44,132 nt of DNA from Ligilactobacillus sp900765635 (lineage in GTDB: Bacteria; Bacillota; Bacilli; Lactobacillales; Lactobacillaceae). The notes under the pieces were generated by a model that saw only the letters and a program-made list of their open reading frames with translations, had not been told where the DNA came from and did not search any database. Positions 33,129 through 42,554 of the stretch are shown in pieces; within the stretch, counting starts at the first letter, position 1, and every line of letters begins with the position of its first letter. The stretch is taken from NCBI RefSeq assembly GCF_949152225.1, contig NZ_CASCJC010000002.1, positions 1-44,132 on the forward strand, given 5' to 3'. A program made the position numbers and the translations under genes.

Positions 33129-33521
33129 ATGAAGAAAATACGAAGCTATACCAGTATCTGGTCTGTGGAAAAGGTACTGTATTCTATCAATGATTTTAGA
33201 CTTCCGTTTCCCATAACCTTTACGCAAATGACATGGTTTGTCGTGTCACTCTTTGCAGTGATGATACTTGGCAACTTGCCCCCTCTTTCCATGATAGAGG
33301 GAGCATTTCTCAAATACTTTGGGATTCCTGTGGCTTTCACATGGTTTATGTCTACAAAAACTTTTGATGGTAAAAAGCCTTATGGATTTTTGAAGTCTGT
33401 CATTGCTTATGCACTGCGACCAAAGCTGACCTATGCAGGAAAAAAAGTAACGCTTGGCAGAAACCAGCCACAAGAAGCCATTACAGCAGTTAGGAGTGAA
33501 TTTTATGGCATATCCAATTAA
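33129..33521 (+). CDS. Tn916 Orf17, TcpE-family transfer membrane protein
   Basis: 130 residues from ATG 33129, which has GAAAGGA upstream; the longer frame from 33015 would overlap ardA and lacks a ribosome site. IRSYTSIWSVEKVLYSIND begins the TcpE domain, followed by two membrane helices (MTWFVVSLFAVMILG and FGIPVAFTWFM). TcpE is part of the conjugation channel. The gene end overlaps the next start by 17 bases. Confidence 0.88.
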   Translation: MKKIRSYTSIWSVEKVLYSINDFRLPFPITFTQMTWFVVSLFAVMILGNLPPLSMIEGAFLKYFGIPVAFTWFMSTKTFDGKKPYGFLKSVIAYALRPKLTYAGKKVTLGRNQPQEAITAVRSEFYGISN

Positions 33522-35952
33522 ATACATTGAAAACAATCTCGTCTGGAATAAAGACGGGGAATGTTATGCTTACTATGAGCTTGTTCCTTACAATTACTCA
33601 TTTCTAAGTCCAGAACAGAAAATACAAGTGCATGATTCTTTCAGACAGCTTATCGCACAAAATCGTGATGGCAAAATTCATGCTTTACAAATCAGTACAG
33701 AATCCAGCATACGTTCTGCACAAGAGCGTTCCAAAAATGAAGTCACTGGCAAGCTCAAAGCGGTTGCCTATGACAAAATCGACCAACAGACAGACGCTTT
33801 AATATCCATGATTGGCGAAAATCAAGTGAACTACCGTTTCTTTATCGGCTTTAAGTTGCTTCTCAACGATCAGGAGTTTTCTATGAAAAGTCTTACCGTT
33901 GAAGCAAAAAATGCTTTGTCTGATTTTGTCTATGATGTGAACCATAAGCTGATGGACGATTTTGTTAGTATGAGTAATGATGAAATCCTGCGTTTTCAGA
34001 AGATGGAAAAGCTCTTAGAAAATAAAATCTCTCGTCGTTTCAAAATCCGCAGGTTAGATAAGGACGACTTCGGCTATCTGATTGAACACCTTTACGGACA
34101 GACAGGCACTGCCTATGAAGAGTATGAGTACCATCTATCAAAGAAAAAGCTGGATAATGAAACGCTGATTAAATACTATGACTTGATTAAGCCTACTCGC
34201 TGTTTGGTGGAAGAAAAACAGCGATATTTGAAAATCCAGCAGGAAGATGAAACCGTCTATGTAGCTTACTTTACCATTAACAGCATTGTCGGAGAACTGG
34301 ACTTCCCGTCCTCTGAAATCTTCTACTACCAGCAACAGCAATTTACATTCCCGATTGATACGTCAATGAATGTGGAAATTGTAGCGAATCGTAAAGCCCT
34401 ATCTACTGTCCGCAATAAAAAGAAAGAACTGAAAGACTTGGATAACCACGCTTGGCAAAGTGATAATGAAACCAGCTCCAATGTGGCGGAAGCTCTGGAA
34501 AGTGTGAATGAGCTGGAAACCAATTTAGACCAAAGCAAGGAATCTATGTACAAGCTGTCTTATGTGGTAAGGGTATCAGCAAATGATCTTGACGAACTCA
34601 AACGTCGTTGTAATGAAGTGAAAGATTTTTATGACGATTTAAGCGTAAAACTGGTACGACCATTTGGGGATATGCTCGGCTTACATGAAGAATTTTTACC
34701 TGCCAGCAAGCGTTATATGAATGATTATATTCAATACGTGACCTCTGATTTCCTCGCTGGTTTAGGTTTTGGTGCTACTCAAATGCTGGGGGAAAATGAG
34801 GGGATTTATGTTGGCTACAGCTTAGATACTGGACGCAATGTCTATCTGAAACCTGCTCTTGCCAGTCAAGGGGTTAAGGGTTCAGTAACCAATGCGTTAG
34901 CGTCGGCTTTTGTTGGTTCGCTGGGTGGTGGTAAATCCTTTGCGAATAACCTTATCGTCTATTATGCGGTGCTTTATGGGGCACAAGCAGTGATTGTAGA
35001 CCCAAAAGCAGAACGTGGCAGATGGAAAGAAACCTTGCCAGAGATTTCCCATGAAATCAATATCGTCACTCTGACTTCTGATGAGAAAAACAAAGGCTTA
35101 CTTGACCCTTATGTGATTATGAAAAATCCCAAAGATTCTGAATCACTGGCTATTGATATTCTGACATTCCTTACGGGGATTTCCTCTCGTGATGGGGAAC
35201 GCTTCCCAATCCTTAGAAAAGCCATTCGTGCAGTAACCAATAGTGAAGTACGAGGGTTGATGAAAGTGATTGAGGAATTACGGGTTGAGAATACGCCACT
35301 AAGTACCAGTATAGCCGACCATATCGAAAGTTTTACAGACTATGACTTTGCACATTTATTATTCAGTAATGGTTATGTGGAGCAGTCTATCAGCTTAGAA
35401 AAACAACTGAACATTATACAGGTTGCGGACTTGGTACTTCCCGACAAGGAAACTTCCTTTGAGGAATATACCACTATGGAGCTTTTATCCGTTGCTATGC
35501 TGATTGTCATTAGTACCTTTGCTTTAGACTTTATCCATACAGACCGAAGCATTTTCAAGATTGTAGATTTAGACGAAGCATGGAGCTTTTTACAGGTAGC
35601 ACAAGGAAAAACACTATCTATGAAGCTGGTTCGGGCTGGTCGTGCTATGAACGCTGGGGTATATTTCGTGACCCAAAATACAGACGACCTCTTAGATGAA
35701 AAACTGAAAAATAACCTCGGCTTAAAATTTGCATTTCGTTCCACTGACCTTAACGAGATTAAAAAGACCTTAGCCTTTTTTGGTGTAGACCCAGAGGACG
35801 AAAACAATCAGAAGCGATTGCGTGATTTGGAAAACGGGCAATGCCTTATCAGTGATTTATATGGTCGTGTCGGTGTGATACAGTTCCACCCTGTATTTGA
35901 AGAACTGCTCCATGCCTTTGATACCAGACCACCTGTGCGAAAAGAGGTGTAA
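33505..35952 (+). CDS. Tn916 Orf16, VirB4/TcpF-type conjugation ATPase
   Basis: 815 residues from ATG 33505 (TAGGAGTGA upstream; the frame is open further upstream but has no site). Walker A is GSLGGGKSFANN in the C-terminal half, with the Walker B region FKIVDLDEAWSFLQ and the VTQNTDDLL segment of VirB4 ATPases. It powers assembly of, or transport through, the mating channel. Overlaps the orf17 end and leads directly into orf15. Confidence 0.95.
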   Translation: MAYPIKYIENNLVWNKDGECYAYYELVPYNYSFLSPEQKIQVHDSFRQLIAQNRDGKIHALQISTESSIRSAQERSKNEVTGKLKAVAYDKIDQQTDALISMIGENQVNYRFFIGFKLLLNDQEFSMKSLTVEAKNALSDFVYDVNHKLMDDFVSMSNDEILRFQKMEKLLENKISRRFKIRRLDKDDFGYLIEHLYGQTGTAYEEYEYHLSKKKLDNETLIKYYDLIKPTRCLVEEKQRYLKIQQEDETVYVAYFTINSIVGELDFPSSEIFYYQQQQFTFPIDTSMNVEIVANRKALSTVRNKKKELKDLDNHAWQSDNETSSNVAEALESVNELETNLDQSKESMYKLSYVVRVSANDLDELKRRCNEVKDFYDDLSVKLVRPFGDMLGLHEEFLPASKRYMNDYIQYVTSDFLAGLGFGATQMLGENEGIYVGYSLDTGRNVYLKPALASQGVKGSVTNALASAFVGSLGGGKSFANNLIVYYAVLYGAQAVIVDPKAERGRWKETLPEISHEINIVTLTSDEKNKGLLDPYVIMKNPKDSESLAIDILTFLTGISSRDGERFPILRKAIRAVTNSEVRGLMKVIEELRVENTPLSTSIADHIESFTDYDFAHLLFSNGYVEQSISLEKQLNIIQVADLVLPDKETSFEEYTTMELLSVAMLIVISTFALDFIHTDRSIFKIVDLDEAWSFLQVAQGKTLSMKLVRAGRAMNAGVYFVTQNTDDLLDEKLKNNLGLKFAFRSTDLNEIKKTLAFFGVDPEDENNQKRLRDLENGQCLISDLYGRVGVIQFHPVFEELLHAFDTRPPVRKEV

Positions 35953-35954
35953 AT

Positions 35955-38132
35955 GTGAAACCATCAATAGTAAACAGAATAAAATCAAACTGGACGCTGA
36001 AACGTCTAGGTAAAGTGGCAATGACAGTGGCTTTCACACTTGTGATTGCCATTTTTCTTTTAGCCATGCTGGGAACGGTGGTTCAAGCTGCGAGCTTGGT
36101 AGATGATACGGTCAATGTGGCAAATGAATACAGCCGATACCCACTTGAAAACTATCAACTGGATTTTTATGTGGATAATAGCTGGGGCTGGCTTCCGTGG
36201 AACTGGTCGGACGGGATTGGAAAACAGGTCATGTATGGACTATATGCCATTACCAATTTTATTTGGACAATCAGTTTGTATGTTTCCAATGCGACAGGTT
36301 ACTTAGTACAGGAAGCCTATTCCTTAGACTTCATTTCCGCTACAGCAGATTCCATTGGTAAGAATATGCAGACCTTAGCTGGTGTGAGTGCAAACGGATT
36401 TTCAACAGAGGGTTTCTATGTTGGATTCCTCTTACTCTTGATTTTGGTTCTTGGGGTTTATGTTGCCTATACGGGACTGATAAAGAGAGAAACCACAAAG
36501 GCAATTCATGCCATTATGAATTTTGTGCTGGTGTTTATCCTATCGGCTTCCTTTATTGCCTACGCTCCCGACTACATTAAAAAAATCAATGACTTTTCAT
36601 CAGACATCAGTAATGCCAGTTTATCACTTGGCACGAAGATTGTCATGCCCCATTCCGATAGTCAAGGCAAGGACAGCGTGGACTTAATCAGAGATAGCCT
36701 GTTTTCCATACAGGTTCAGCAACCGTGGCTACTGCTTCAATACAACAGTTCAGACATTGAAAGTATCGGTATTGACCGTGTGGAAAGCCTGCTCTCCACC
36801 AGCCCAGATTCCAACAATGGCGAAGACAGAGAAAAAATTGTTGCGGAAGAAATTGAAGACAGAAGCAATACCAATCTAACCATTACAAAGACCATTAACC
36901 GTTTAGGTACAGTCTTCTTCCTATTTGTCTTCAATATTGGGATTTCCATATTTGTATTCCTATTAACAGGAATCATGATTTTCTCGCAGGTACTTTTTAT
37001 CATCTATGCTATGTTTCTGCCTGTGAGCTTTATTTTAAGCATGATTCCATCATTTGATGGTATGTCAAAACGAGCCATAACAAAGCTCTTTAATACCATT
37101 TTGACACGAGCTGGAATCACATTGATTATTACGACAGCATTTAGTATTTCAACCATGCTCTATACCTTATCGGCTGGTTATCCGTTCTTTTTGATTGCTT
37201 TTCTACAGATTGTGACCTTTGCAGGAATCTACTTCAAGCTGGGCGATTTAATGAGTATGTTTTCTCTACAGAGTAACGATTCTCAAAGTGTGGGAAGTCG
37301 TGTGATGAGAAAACCTCGTATGCTTATGCACGCTCACATGCACCGTCTACAGCGGAAACTTGGACGTTCCATGACTACTCTAGGGGCTGGGTCTGCCATT
37401 GTTACAGGTAAAAAAGGACAGTCGGGTTCGGGGAGTTCTGCAAGGACACAAGCAGATCACTCCCGACCAGACGGAAAGGAAAAATCAACACTTGGAAAAC
37501 GTATCGGTCAAACCATCGGTACAGTAGCTGATACCAAAGACAGAATGGTAGACACTGCTAGTGGTTTGAAAGAACAGGTTAAAGATTTGCCGACCAATGC
37601 AAGATATGCAGTATATCAAGGAAAATCCAAAGTAAAAGAGAATGTCCGTGATTTAACCAGTAGTATTTCTCAAACCAAAGCGGACAGAGCCAGTGGACGC
37701 AAGGAACAGCAGGAACAAAGGCGAAAAACCATTGCGAAGCGTCGCTCTGAAATGGAACAGGTCAAACAGAAAAAACAGCCTGCTTCTTCTGTTCATGAAA
37801 GACCGACTACAAGACAAGAACAATATCATGATGAACAGACCTCAAAACAGTCTAATATTCAGACTTCATATAAGGAATCTCAACAAGCCAAACAAGAGCG
37901 TCCAGCAGTTAAGTCCGATTTTTCAAGTCCAAAAGTGGAACGCCAAGGCAATACCGTTCAAGAAAAAACCGTTCAAAAGCCAGCAACTTCAACCACTACA
38001 GCAGATAGAACTTCACAACGTCCAATCACAAAAGAACGTCCGTCTACTGTTCAAAGAGTACCACTACAAAATACAAGAAGTAGACCACCAATCAAAACCG
38101 CCACCATTAAGAAAGTCGGTAAGAAACCATGA
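35955..38132 (+). CDS. Tn916 Orf15, polytopic transfer membrane protein (ConG/VirB6-like)
   Basis: 725 residues from GTG 35955, two bases after orf16. A signal-anchor-like helix at about residues 20-48 is followed by further membrane segments (FLLLILVLGVYVAYTG, FVLVFILSASFIAY, FLFVFNIGISIFVFLLTGIMIF, FLIAFLQIVTF). The last 250 residues are hydrophilic, rich in Gln, Lys, Arg, Ser and Thr and probably disordered. It likely forms the inner-membrane pore of the conjugation machine. Stop overlaps the orf14 start by 4 bases. Confidence 0.92.
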   Translation: MKPSIVNRIKSNWTLKRLGKVAMTVAFTLVIAIFLLAMLGTVVQAASLVDDTVNVANEYSRYPLENYQLDFYVDNSWGWLPWNWSDGIGKQVMYGLYAITNFIWTISLYVSNATGYLVQEAYSLDFISATADSIGKNMQTLAGVSANGFSTEGFYVGFLLLLILVLGVYVAYTGLIKRETTKAIHAIMNFVLVFILSASFIAYAPDYIKKINDFSSDISNASLSLGTKIVMPHSDSQGKDSVDLIRDSLFSIQVQQPWLLLQYNSSDIESIGIDRVESLLSTSPDSNNGEDREKIVAEEIEDRSNTNLTITKTINRLGTVFFLFVFNIGISIFVFLLTGIMIFSQVLFIIYAMFLPVSFILSMIPSFDGMSKRAITKLFNTILTRAGITLIITTAFSISTMLYTLSAGYPFFLIAFLQIVTFAGIYFKLGDLMSMFSLQSNDSQSVGSRVMRKPRMLMHAHMHRLQRKLGRSMTTLGAGSAIVTGKKGQSGSGSSARTQADHSRPDGKEKSTLGKRIGQTIGTVADTKDRMVDTASGLKEQVKDLPTNARYAVYQGKSKVKENVRDLTSSISQTKADRASGRKEQQEQRRKTIAKRRSEMEQVKQKKQPASSVHERPTTRQEQYHDEQTSKQSNIQTSYKESQQAKQERPAVKSDFSSPKVERQGNTVQEKTVQKPATSTTTADRTSQRPITKERPSTVQRVPLQNTRSRPPIKTATIKKVGKKP

Positions 38133-39130
38133 AGTTGAAAACTTTAGTGATTGGTGGTTCTGGATTATTCTTGATGGTCTTCTCACTGCTTCTGTTTGTT
38201 GCCATTTTATTTTCAGATGAACAGGACAGCGGAATTTCCAATATTCATTATGGAGGTGTGAATGTTTCCGCAGAAGTGCTGGCTCATAAGCCTATGGTAG
38301 AAAAATATGCCAAAGAATATGGCGTTGAAGAATATGTCAACATACTTCTTGCGATTATACAGGTGGAATCGGGCGGTACTGCGGAAGATGTTATGCAGTC
38401 CTCGGAATCCCTCGGTCTTCCACCTAATTCATTGAGTACAGAAGAATCCATTAAGCAAGGTGTGAAGTATTTCAGTGAATTATTAGCCAGTAGCGAAAGG
38501 CTCAGTGTAGATTTAGAATCGGTTATCCAGTCCTACAATTATGGTGGTGGTTTCTTAGGGTATGTGGCTAATCGTGGAAATAAATATACCTTTGAACTGG
38601 CTCAAAGTTTCTCAAAAGAGTATTCAGGTGGCGAAAAAGTGTCTTACCCCAATCCCATAGCCATACCTATCAATGGGGGCTGGCGATACAACTATGGCAA
38701 TATGTTTTATGTGCAACTGGTAACGCAGTATCTTGTCACAACAGAGTTTGATGATGATACGGTACAAGCCATCATGGACGAAGCACTGAAATATGAGGGC
38801 TGGCGATACGTTTACGGTGGAGCTTCCCCGACTACTTCTTTTGATTGTAGCGGACTGACACAATGGACGTATGGAAAAGCTGGAATTAACTTACCACGAA
38901 CCGCACAACAGCAATATGATGTGACCCAGCATATCCCACTATCGGAAGCACAAGCTGGCGATTTGGTTTTCTTTCATTCTACCTATAACGCTGGCTCTTA
39001 TATTACTCATGTTGGGATATACCTTGGCAATAACCGTATGTTTCATGCAGGCGACCCAATCGGTTATGCCGACTTAACAAGCCCCTACTGGCAACAGCAT
39101 TTAGTGGGAGCAGGACGAATCAAACAATGA
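38129..39130 (+). CDS. Tn916 Orf14, cell-wall hydrolase (lytic transglycosylase plus NlpC/P60, CwlT-like)
   Basis: 333 residues. An N-terminal membrane anchor (about 8-30) is followed by a lysozyme-like domain with catalytic Glu in ILLAIIQVESGGT (about residue 79) and a C-terminal NlpC/P60 peptidase with Cys in SFDCSGLTQW and His in THVGIYLG. It opens the wall locally for the transfer channel. ATGA overlap with orf15 upstream and with orf13 downstream shows tight coupling. Confidence 0.95.
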   Translation: MKLKTLVIGGSGLFLMVFSLLLFVAILFSDEQDSGISNIHYGGVNVSAEVLAHKPMVEKYAKEYGVEEYVNILLAIIQVESGGTAEDVMQSSESLGLPPNSLSTEESIKQGVKYFSELLASSERLSVDLESVIQSYNYGGGFLGYVANRGNKYTFELAQSFSKEYSGGEKVSYPNPIAIPINGGWRYNYGNMFYVQLVTQYLVTTEFDDDTVQAIMDEALKYEGWRYVYGGASPTTSFDCSGLTQWTYGKAGINLPRTAQQQYDVTQHIPLSEAQAGDLVFFHSTYNAGSYITHVGIYLGNNRMFHAGDPIGYADLTSPYWQQHLVGAGRIKQ

Positions 39131-40059
39131 GAAAGGAAGATTTAATGATGAAATTTAGAAAAAATCAGAATAAAGAAAAACAGATACCAAAGGAAAAGAA
39201 ACCTCGTGTCTATAAGGTCAATCCTCATAAAAAGGTTGTGATTGCCTTGTGGGTACTTTTAGGGCTTAGTTTCAGCTTTGCGATATTCAAGCACTTTACA
39301 GCTATAGATACTCATACTATTCACGAAACAACTATCATAGAAAAGGAATACGTTGATACTCATCATGTAGAAAATTTTGTAGAGAACTTTGCGAAAGTCT
39401 ACTATTCATGGGAGCAATCCGATAAGTCCATTGATAATCGAATGGAAAGTCTAAAAGGCTATCTGACAGATGAACTTCAAGCTTTCAATGTTGATACAGT
39501 ACGCAAAGATATTCCTGTATCGTCTTCTGTAAGAGGATTTCAGATATGGACGGTAGAGCCAACTGGCGACAATGAGTTTAATGTAACCTACAGTGTAGAC
39601 CAGCTCATTACAGAGGGAGAAAATACAAAGACCGTCCACTCTGCTTATATAGTGAGTGTCTATGTAGATGGTTCTGGAAATATGGTACTGGTTAAGAATC
39701 CGACCATTACCAACATACCTAAGGAATCAAGTTATAAACCAAAAGCCATTGAAAGTGAGGGGACGGTTGATTCCATTACAACCAATGAAATCAATGAGTT
39801 TTTAACGACGTTCTTCAAGCTCTATCCTACAGCGACAGCCAGTGAACTTTCCTACTATGTGAATGACGGGATATTAAAACCAATCGGAAAAGAGTACATC
39901 TTTCAAGAACTGGTAAATCCTATTCACAATCGTAAGGATAATCAAGTCACGGTATCGCTGACAGTGGAGTATATCGACCAGCAGACCAAAGCAACGCAGG
40001 TATCTCAATTTGATTTGGTACTTGAAAAGAACGGGAGTAATTGGAAGATTATAGAATAA
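39127..40059 (+). CDS. Tn916 Orf13, TcpC/ConC-type transfer protein
   Basis: 310 residues from ATG 39127; ATG 39145 or 39148 lie nearer to the AAAGGAAG site and may be the true start. A basic cytosolic tail (KNQNKEKQIPKEKKPRVYKV) precedes one membrane helix (VVIALWVLLGLSFSFAIF) and an extracellular pair of NTF2-like domains typical of TcpC. It is a VirB8-like scaffold of the channel. Confidence 0.92.
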   Translation: MRKEDLMMKFRKNQNKEKQIPKEKKPRVYKVNPHKKVVIALWVLLGLSFSFAIFKHFTAIDTHTIHETTIIEKEYVDTHHVENFVENFAKVYYSWEQSDKSIDNRMESLKGYLTDELQAFNVDTVRKDIPVSSSVRGFQIWTVEPTGDNEFNVTYSVDQLITEGENTKTVHSAYIVSVYVDGSGNMVLVKNPTITNIPKESSYKPKAIESEGTVDSITTNEINEFLTTFFKLYPTATASELSYYVNDGILKPIGKEYIFQELVNPIHNRKDNQVTVSLTVEYIDQQTKATQVSQFDLVLEKNGSNWKIIE

Positions 40060-40128
40060 CAAATATTGGTACATTATTACAGCTATTTTGTAATCACGTA
40101 CTCTCTTTGATAAAAAATTGGAGATTCC

Positions 40129-40157
40129 TTTACAAATATGCTCTTACGTGCTATTAT
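40129..40157 (+). promoter_or_regulatory. tet(M) promoter
   Basis: TTTACA (40129-40134), 17 bases, TATTAT (40152-40157). It lies about 280 bases before tet(M) and upstream of both leader frames, as in Tn916. Confidence 0.85.
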
Positions 40158-40188
40158 TTAAGTATCTATTTAAAAGGAGTTAATAAAT

Positions 40189-40212
40189 ATGCGGCAAGGT
40201 ATTCTTAAATAA
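40189..40212 (+). CDS. Seven-residue leader peptide upstream of tet(M)
   Basis: ATG 40189 to TAA 40212 encodes MRQGILK, with AAAAGGAG 9 bases upstream. Its codons form the left arm of the large stem at 40196-40297, so ribosome movement here can change the RNA fold. It is likely part of drug-responsive attenuation. Confidence 0.65.
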   Translation: MRQGILK

Positions 40213-40297
40213 ACTGTCAATTTGATAGTGGGAACAAATAATTGGATGTCCTTTTTTAGGAGGGCTTAGTTTTTTGTACCCAGTTTAAGAATACCTT
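40196..40297 (+). promoter_or_regulatory. Large stem enclosing a terminator-like hairpin in the tet(M) leader
   Basis: AAGGTATTCTTAAA (40196-40209) pairs perfectly with TTTAAGAATACCTT (40284-40297). The enclosed part has a TCCTTTTTTAGGA dyad and T-rich stretches, so it may switch between terminating and read-through forms depending on translation of the short leader. Confidence 0.65.
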
Positions 40298-40333
40298 TAT
40301 CATGTGATTCTAAAGTATCCAGAGAATATCTGT

Positions 40334-40420
40334 ATGCTTTGTATACCTATGGTTATGCATAAAAATCCCAGTGATAAAAGTATTTATCACTGGGATTTTT
40401 ATGCCCTTTTGGGTTTTTGA
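40334..40420 (+). CDS. tet(M) leader peptide Orf12 (28 residues)
   Basis: ATG 40334 to TGA 40420 encodes MLCIPMVMHKNPSDKSIYHW and 8 more residues (28 in all), as in Tn916 orf12. It overlaps the attenuator hairpin at 40361-40400 and stops 15 bases before tet(M). Under tetracycline, ribosomes freed by Tet(M) or slowed on rare codons let polymerase pass the hairpin; this is the established attenuation model. Confidence 0.88.
   Translation: MLCIPMVMHKNPSDKSIYHWDFYALLGF
40361..40400 (+). terminator. tet(M) transcription attenuator
   Basis: AAAAATCCCAGTGATAAA (40361-40378) pairs perfectly with TTTATCACTGGGATTTTT (40383-40400), an 18-bp stem with a 4-base loop ending in T. It sits inside orf12, 35 bases before tet(M). 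Confidence 0.92.
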
Positions 40421-40435
40421 ATGGAGGAAAATCAC

Positions 40436-42361
40436 ATGAAAATTATTAATATTGGAGTTTTAGCTCATGTTGATGCAGGAAAAACTACCTTAACAGAAAG
40501 CTTATTATATAACAGTGGAGCGATTACAGAATTAGGAAGCGTGGACAAAGGTACAACGAGGACGGATAATACGCTTTTAGAACGTCAGAGAGGAATTACA
40601 ATTCAGACAGGAATAACCTCTTTTCAGTGGGAAAATACGAAGGTGAACATCATAGACACGCCAGGACATATGGATTTCTTAGCAGAAGTATATCGTTCAT
40701 TATCAGTTTTAGATGGGGCAATTCTACTGATTTCTGCAAAAGATGGCGTACAAGCACAAACTCGTATATTATTTCATGCACTTAGGAAAATGGGGATTCC
40801 CACAATCTTTTTTATCAATAAGATTGACCAAAATGGAATTGATTTATCAACGGTTTATCAGGATATTAAAGAGAAACTTTCTGCCGAAATTGTAATCAAA
40901 CAGAAGGTAGAACTGTATCCTAATATATGTGTGACGAACTTTACCGAATCTGAACAATGGGATACGGTAATAGAGGGAAACGATGACCTTTTAGAGAAAT
41001 ATATGTCCGGTAAATCATTAGAAGCATTGGAACTCGAACAAGAGGAAAGCATAAGATTTCAGAATTGTTCCCTGTTCCCTGTTTATCACGGAAGTGCAAA
41101 AAGCAACATAGGGATTGATAACCTTATAGAAGTTATTACTAATAAATTTTATTCATCAACACATCGAGGTCCGTCTGAACTTTGCGGAAATGTTTTCAAA
41201 ATTGAATATACAAAAAAAAGACAACGTCTTGCATATATACGCCTTTATAGTGGAGTACTACATTTACGAGATTCGGTTAGAGTATCAGAATCAGAAAAAG
41301 AAAAAATAAAAGTTACAGAAATGTATACTTCAATAAATGGTGAATTATGTAAGATTGATAGAGCTTATTCTGGAGAAATTGTTATTTTGCAGAATGAGTT
41401 TTTGAAGTTAAATAGTGTTCTTGGAGATACAAAACTATTGCCACAGAGAAAAAAGATTGAAAATCCGCACCCTCTACTACAAACAACTGTTGAACCGAGT
41501 AAACCTGAACAGAGAGAAATGTTGCTTGATGCCCTTTTGGAAATCTCAGATAGTGATCCGCTTCTACGATATTACGTGGATTCTACGACACATGAAATTA
41601 TACTTTCTTTCTTAGGGAAAGTACAAATGGAAGTGATTAGTGCACTGTTGCAAGAAAAGTATCATGTGGAGATAGAATTAAAAGAGCCTACAGTCATTTA
41701 TATGGAGAGACCGTTAAAAAATGCAGAATATACCATTCACATCGAAGTGCCGCCAAATCCTTTCTGGGCTTCCATTGGTTTATCTGTATCACCGCTTCCG
41801 TTGGGAAGTGGAATGCAGTATGAGAGCTCGGTTTCTCTTGGATACTTAAATCAATCGTTTCAAAATGCAGTTATGGAGGGGATACGCTATGGCTGTGAAC
41901 AAGGATTGTATGGTTGGAATGTGACGGACTGTAAAATCTGTTTTAAGTATGGCTTATACTATAGCCCTGTTAGTACCCCAGCAGATTTTCGGATGCTTGC
42001 TCCTATTGTATTGGAACAAGTCTTGAAAAAAGCTGGAACAGAATTGTTAGAGCCATATCTTAGTTTTAAAATTTATGCGCCACAGGAATATCTTTCACGA
42101 GCATACAGCGATGCTCCTAAATATTGTGCGAACATCGTAGACACTCAATTGAAAAATAATGAGGTCATTCTTAGTGGAGAAATCCCTGCTCGGTGTATTC
42201 AAGAATATCGTAGTGATTTAACTTTCTTTACAAATGGACGTAGTGTTTGTTTAACAGAGTTAAAAGGGTACCATGTTACTACCGGTGAACCTGTTTGCCA
42301 GCCCCGTCGTCCAAATAGTCGGATAGATAAAGTACGATATATGTTCAATAAAATAACTTAG
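40436..42361 (+). CDS. tet(M): Tetracycline resistance ribosomal protection protein Tet(M)
   Basis: 641 residues from ATG 40436 (GGAGG 9 bases upstream). EF-G-like GTPase: G1 AHVDAGKTT (about 10-18), G2 region RGITIQT, G3 DTPGHMDF, G4 NKIDQ, then domains II-V ending in VRYMFNKIT. It binds the ribosome and expels tetracycline with GTP hydrolysis. The Tn916 protein I remember has 639 residues; here RVSESEKEKIK carries an extra Ser-Glu from a 6-base tandem repeat (TCAGAATCAGAA near 41286-41297) in domain II. Induced through the upstream leader. Confidence 0.98.
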   Translation: MKIINIGVLAHVDAGKTTLTESLLYNSGAITELGSVDKGTTRTDNTLLERQRGITIQTGITSFQWENTKVNIIDTPGHMDFLAEVYRSLSVLDGAILLISAKDGVQAQTRILFHALRKMGIPTIFFINKIDQNGIDLSTVYQDIKEKLSAEIVIKQKVELYPNICVTNFTESEQWDTVIEGNDDLLEKYMSGKSLEALELEQEESIRFQNCSLFPVYHGSAKSNIGIDNLIEVITNKFYSSTHRGPSELCGNVFKIEYTKKRQRLAYIRLYSGVLHLRDSVRVSESEKEKIKVTEMYTSINGELCKIDRAYSGEIVILQNEFLKLNSVLGDTKLLPQRKKIENPHPLLQTTVEPSKPEQREMLLDALLEISDSDPLLRYYVDSTTHEIILSFLGKVQMEVISALLQEKYHVEIELKEPTVIYMERPLKNAEYTIHIEVPPNPFWASIGLSVSPLPLGSGMQYESSVSLGYLNQSFQNAVMEGIRYGCEQGLYGWNVTDCKICFKYGLYYSPVSTPADFRMLAPIVLEQVLKKAGTELLEPYLSFKIYAPQEYLSRAYSDAPKYCANIVDTQLKNNEVILSGEIPARCIQEYRSDLTFFTNGRSVCLTELKGYHVTTGEPVCQPRRPNSRIDKVRYMFNKIT

Positions 42362-42458
42362 TGTATTTTATGTTGTTATATAAATATGGTTTCTTGTTAA
42401 ATAAGATGAAATATTTTTTAATAAAGATTTGAATTAAAGTGTAAAGGAGGAATTAATT

Positions 42459-42521
42459 ATGAAGTGAAATGAATGTAACAGGGTTCAATTAAAAGAGGGA
42501 AGCGTATCATTAACCCTATAA
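42459..42521 (+). pseudogene. tet(L) regulatory leader peptide, broken by a stop at codon 3
   Basis: The AAAGGAGG site and ATG 42459 match the usual 20-residue tet(L) leader, and from codon 4 on the codons still read NECNRVQLKEGSVSLTL to TAA 42521. Codon 3 is TGA where I remember TGT (Cys), so only Met-Lys would be made. The leader normally couples tet(L) translation to tetracycline, so inducibility may be altered. Confidence 0.78.
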
Positions 42522-42554
42522 ACTACGTCTGCCCTCATTATTGGAGGGTGAAAT

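Noticed and set aside
40421..40435. ATG 40421 as the tet(M) start
   Set aside because: It overlaps the GGAGG ribosome site, and the known Tet(M) N-terminus MKIINIGVL begins at 40436.
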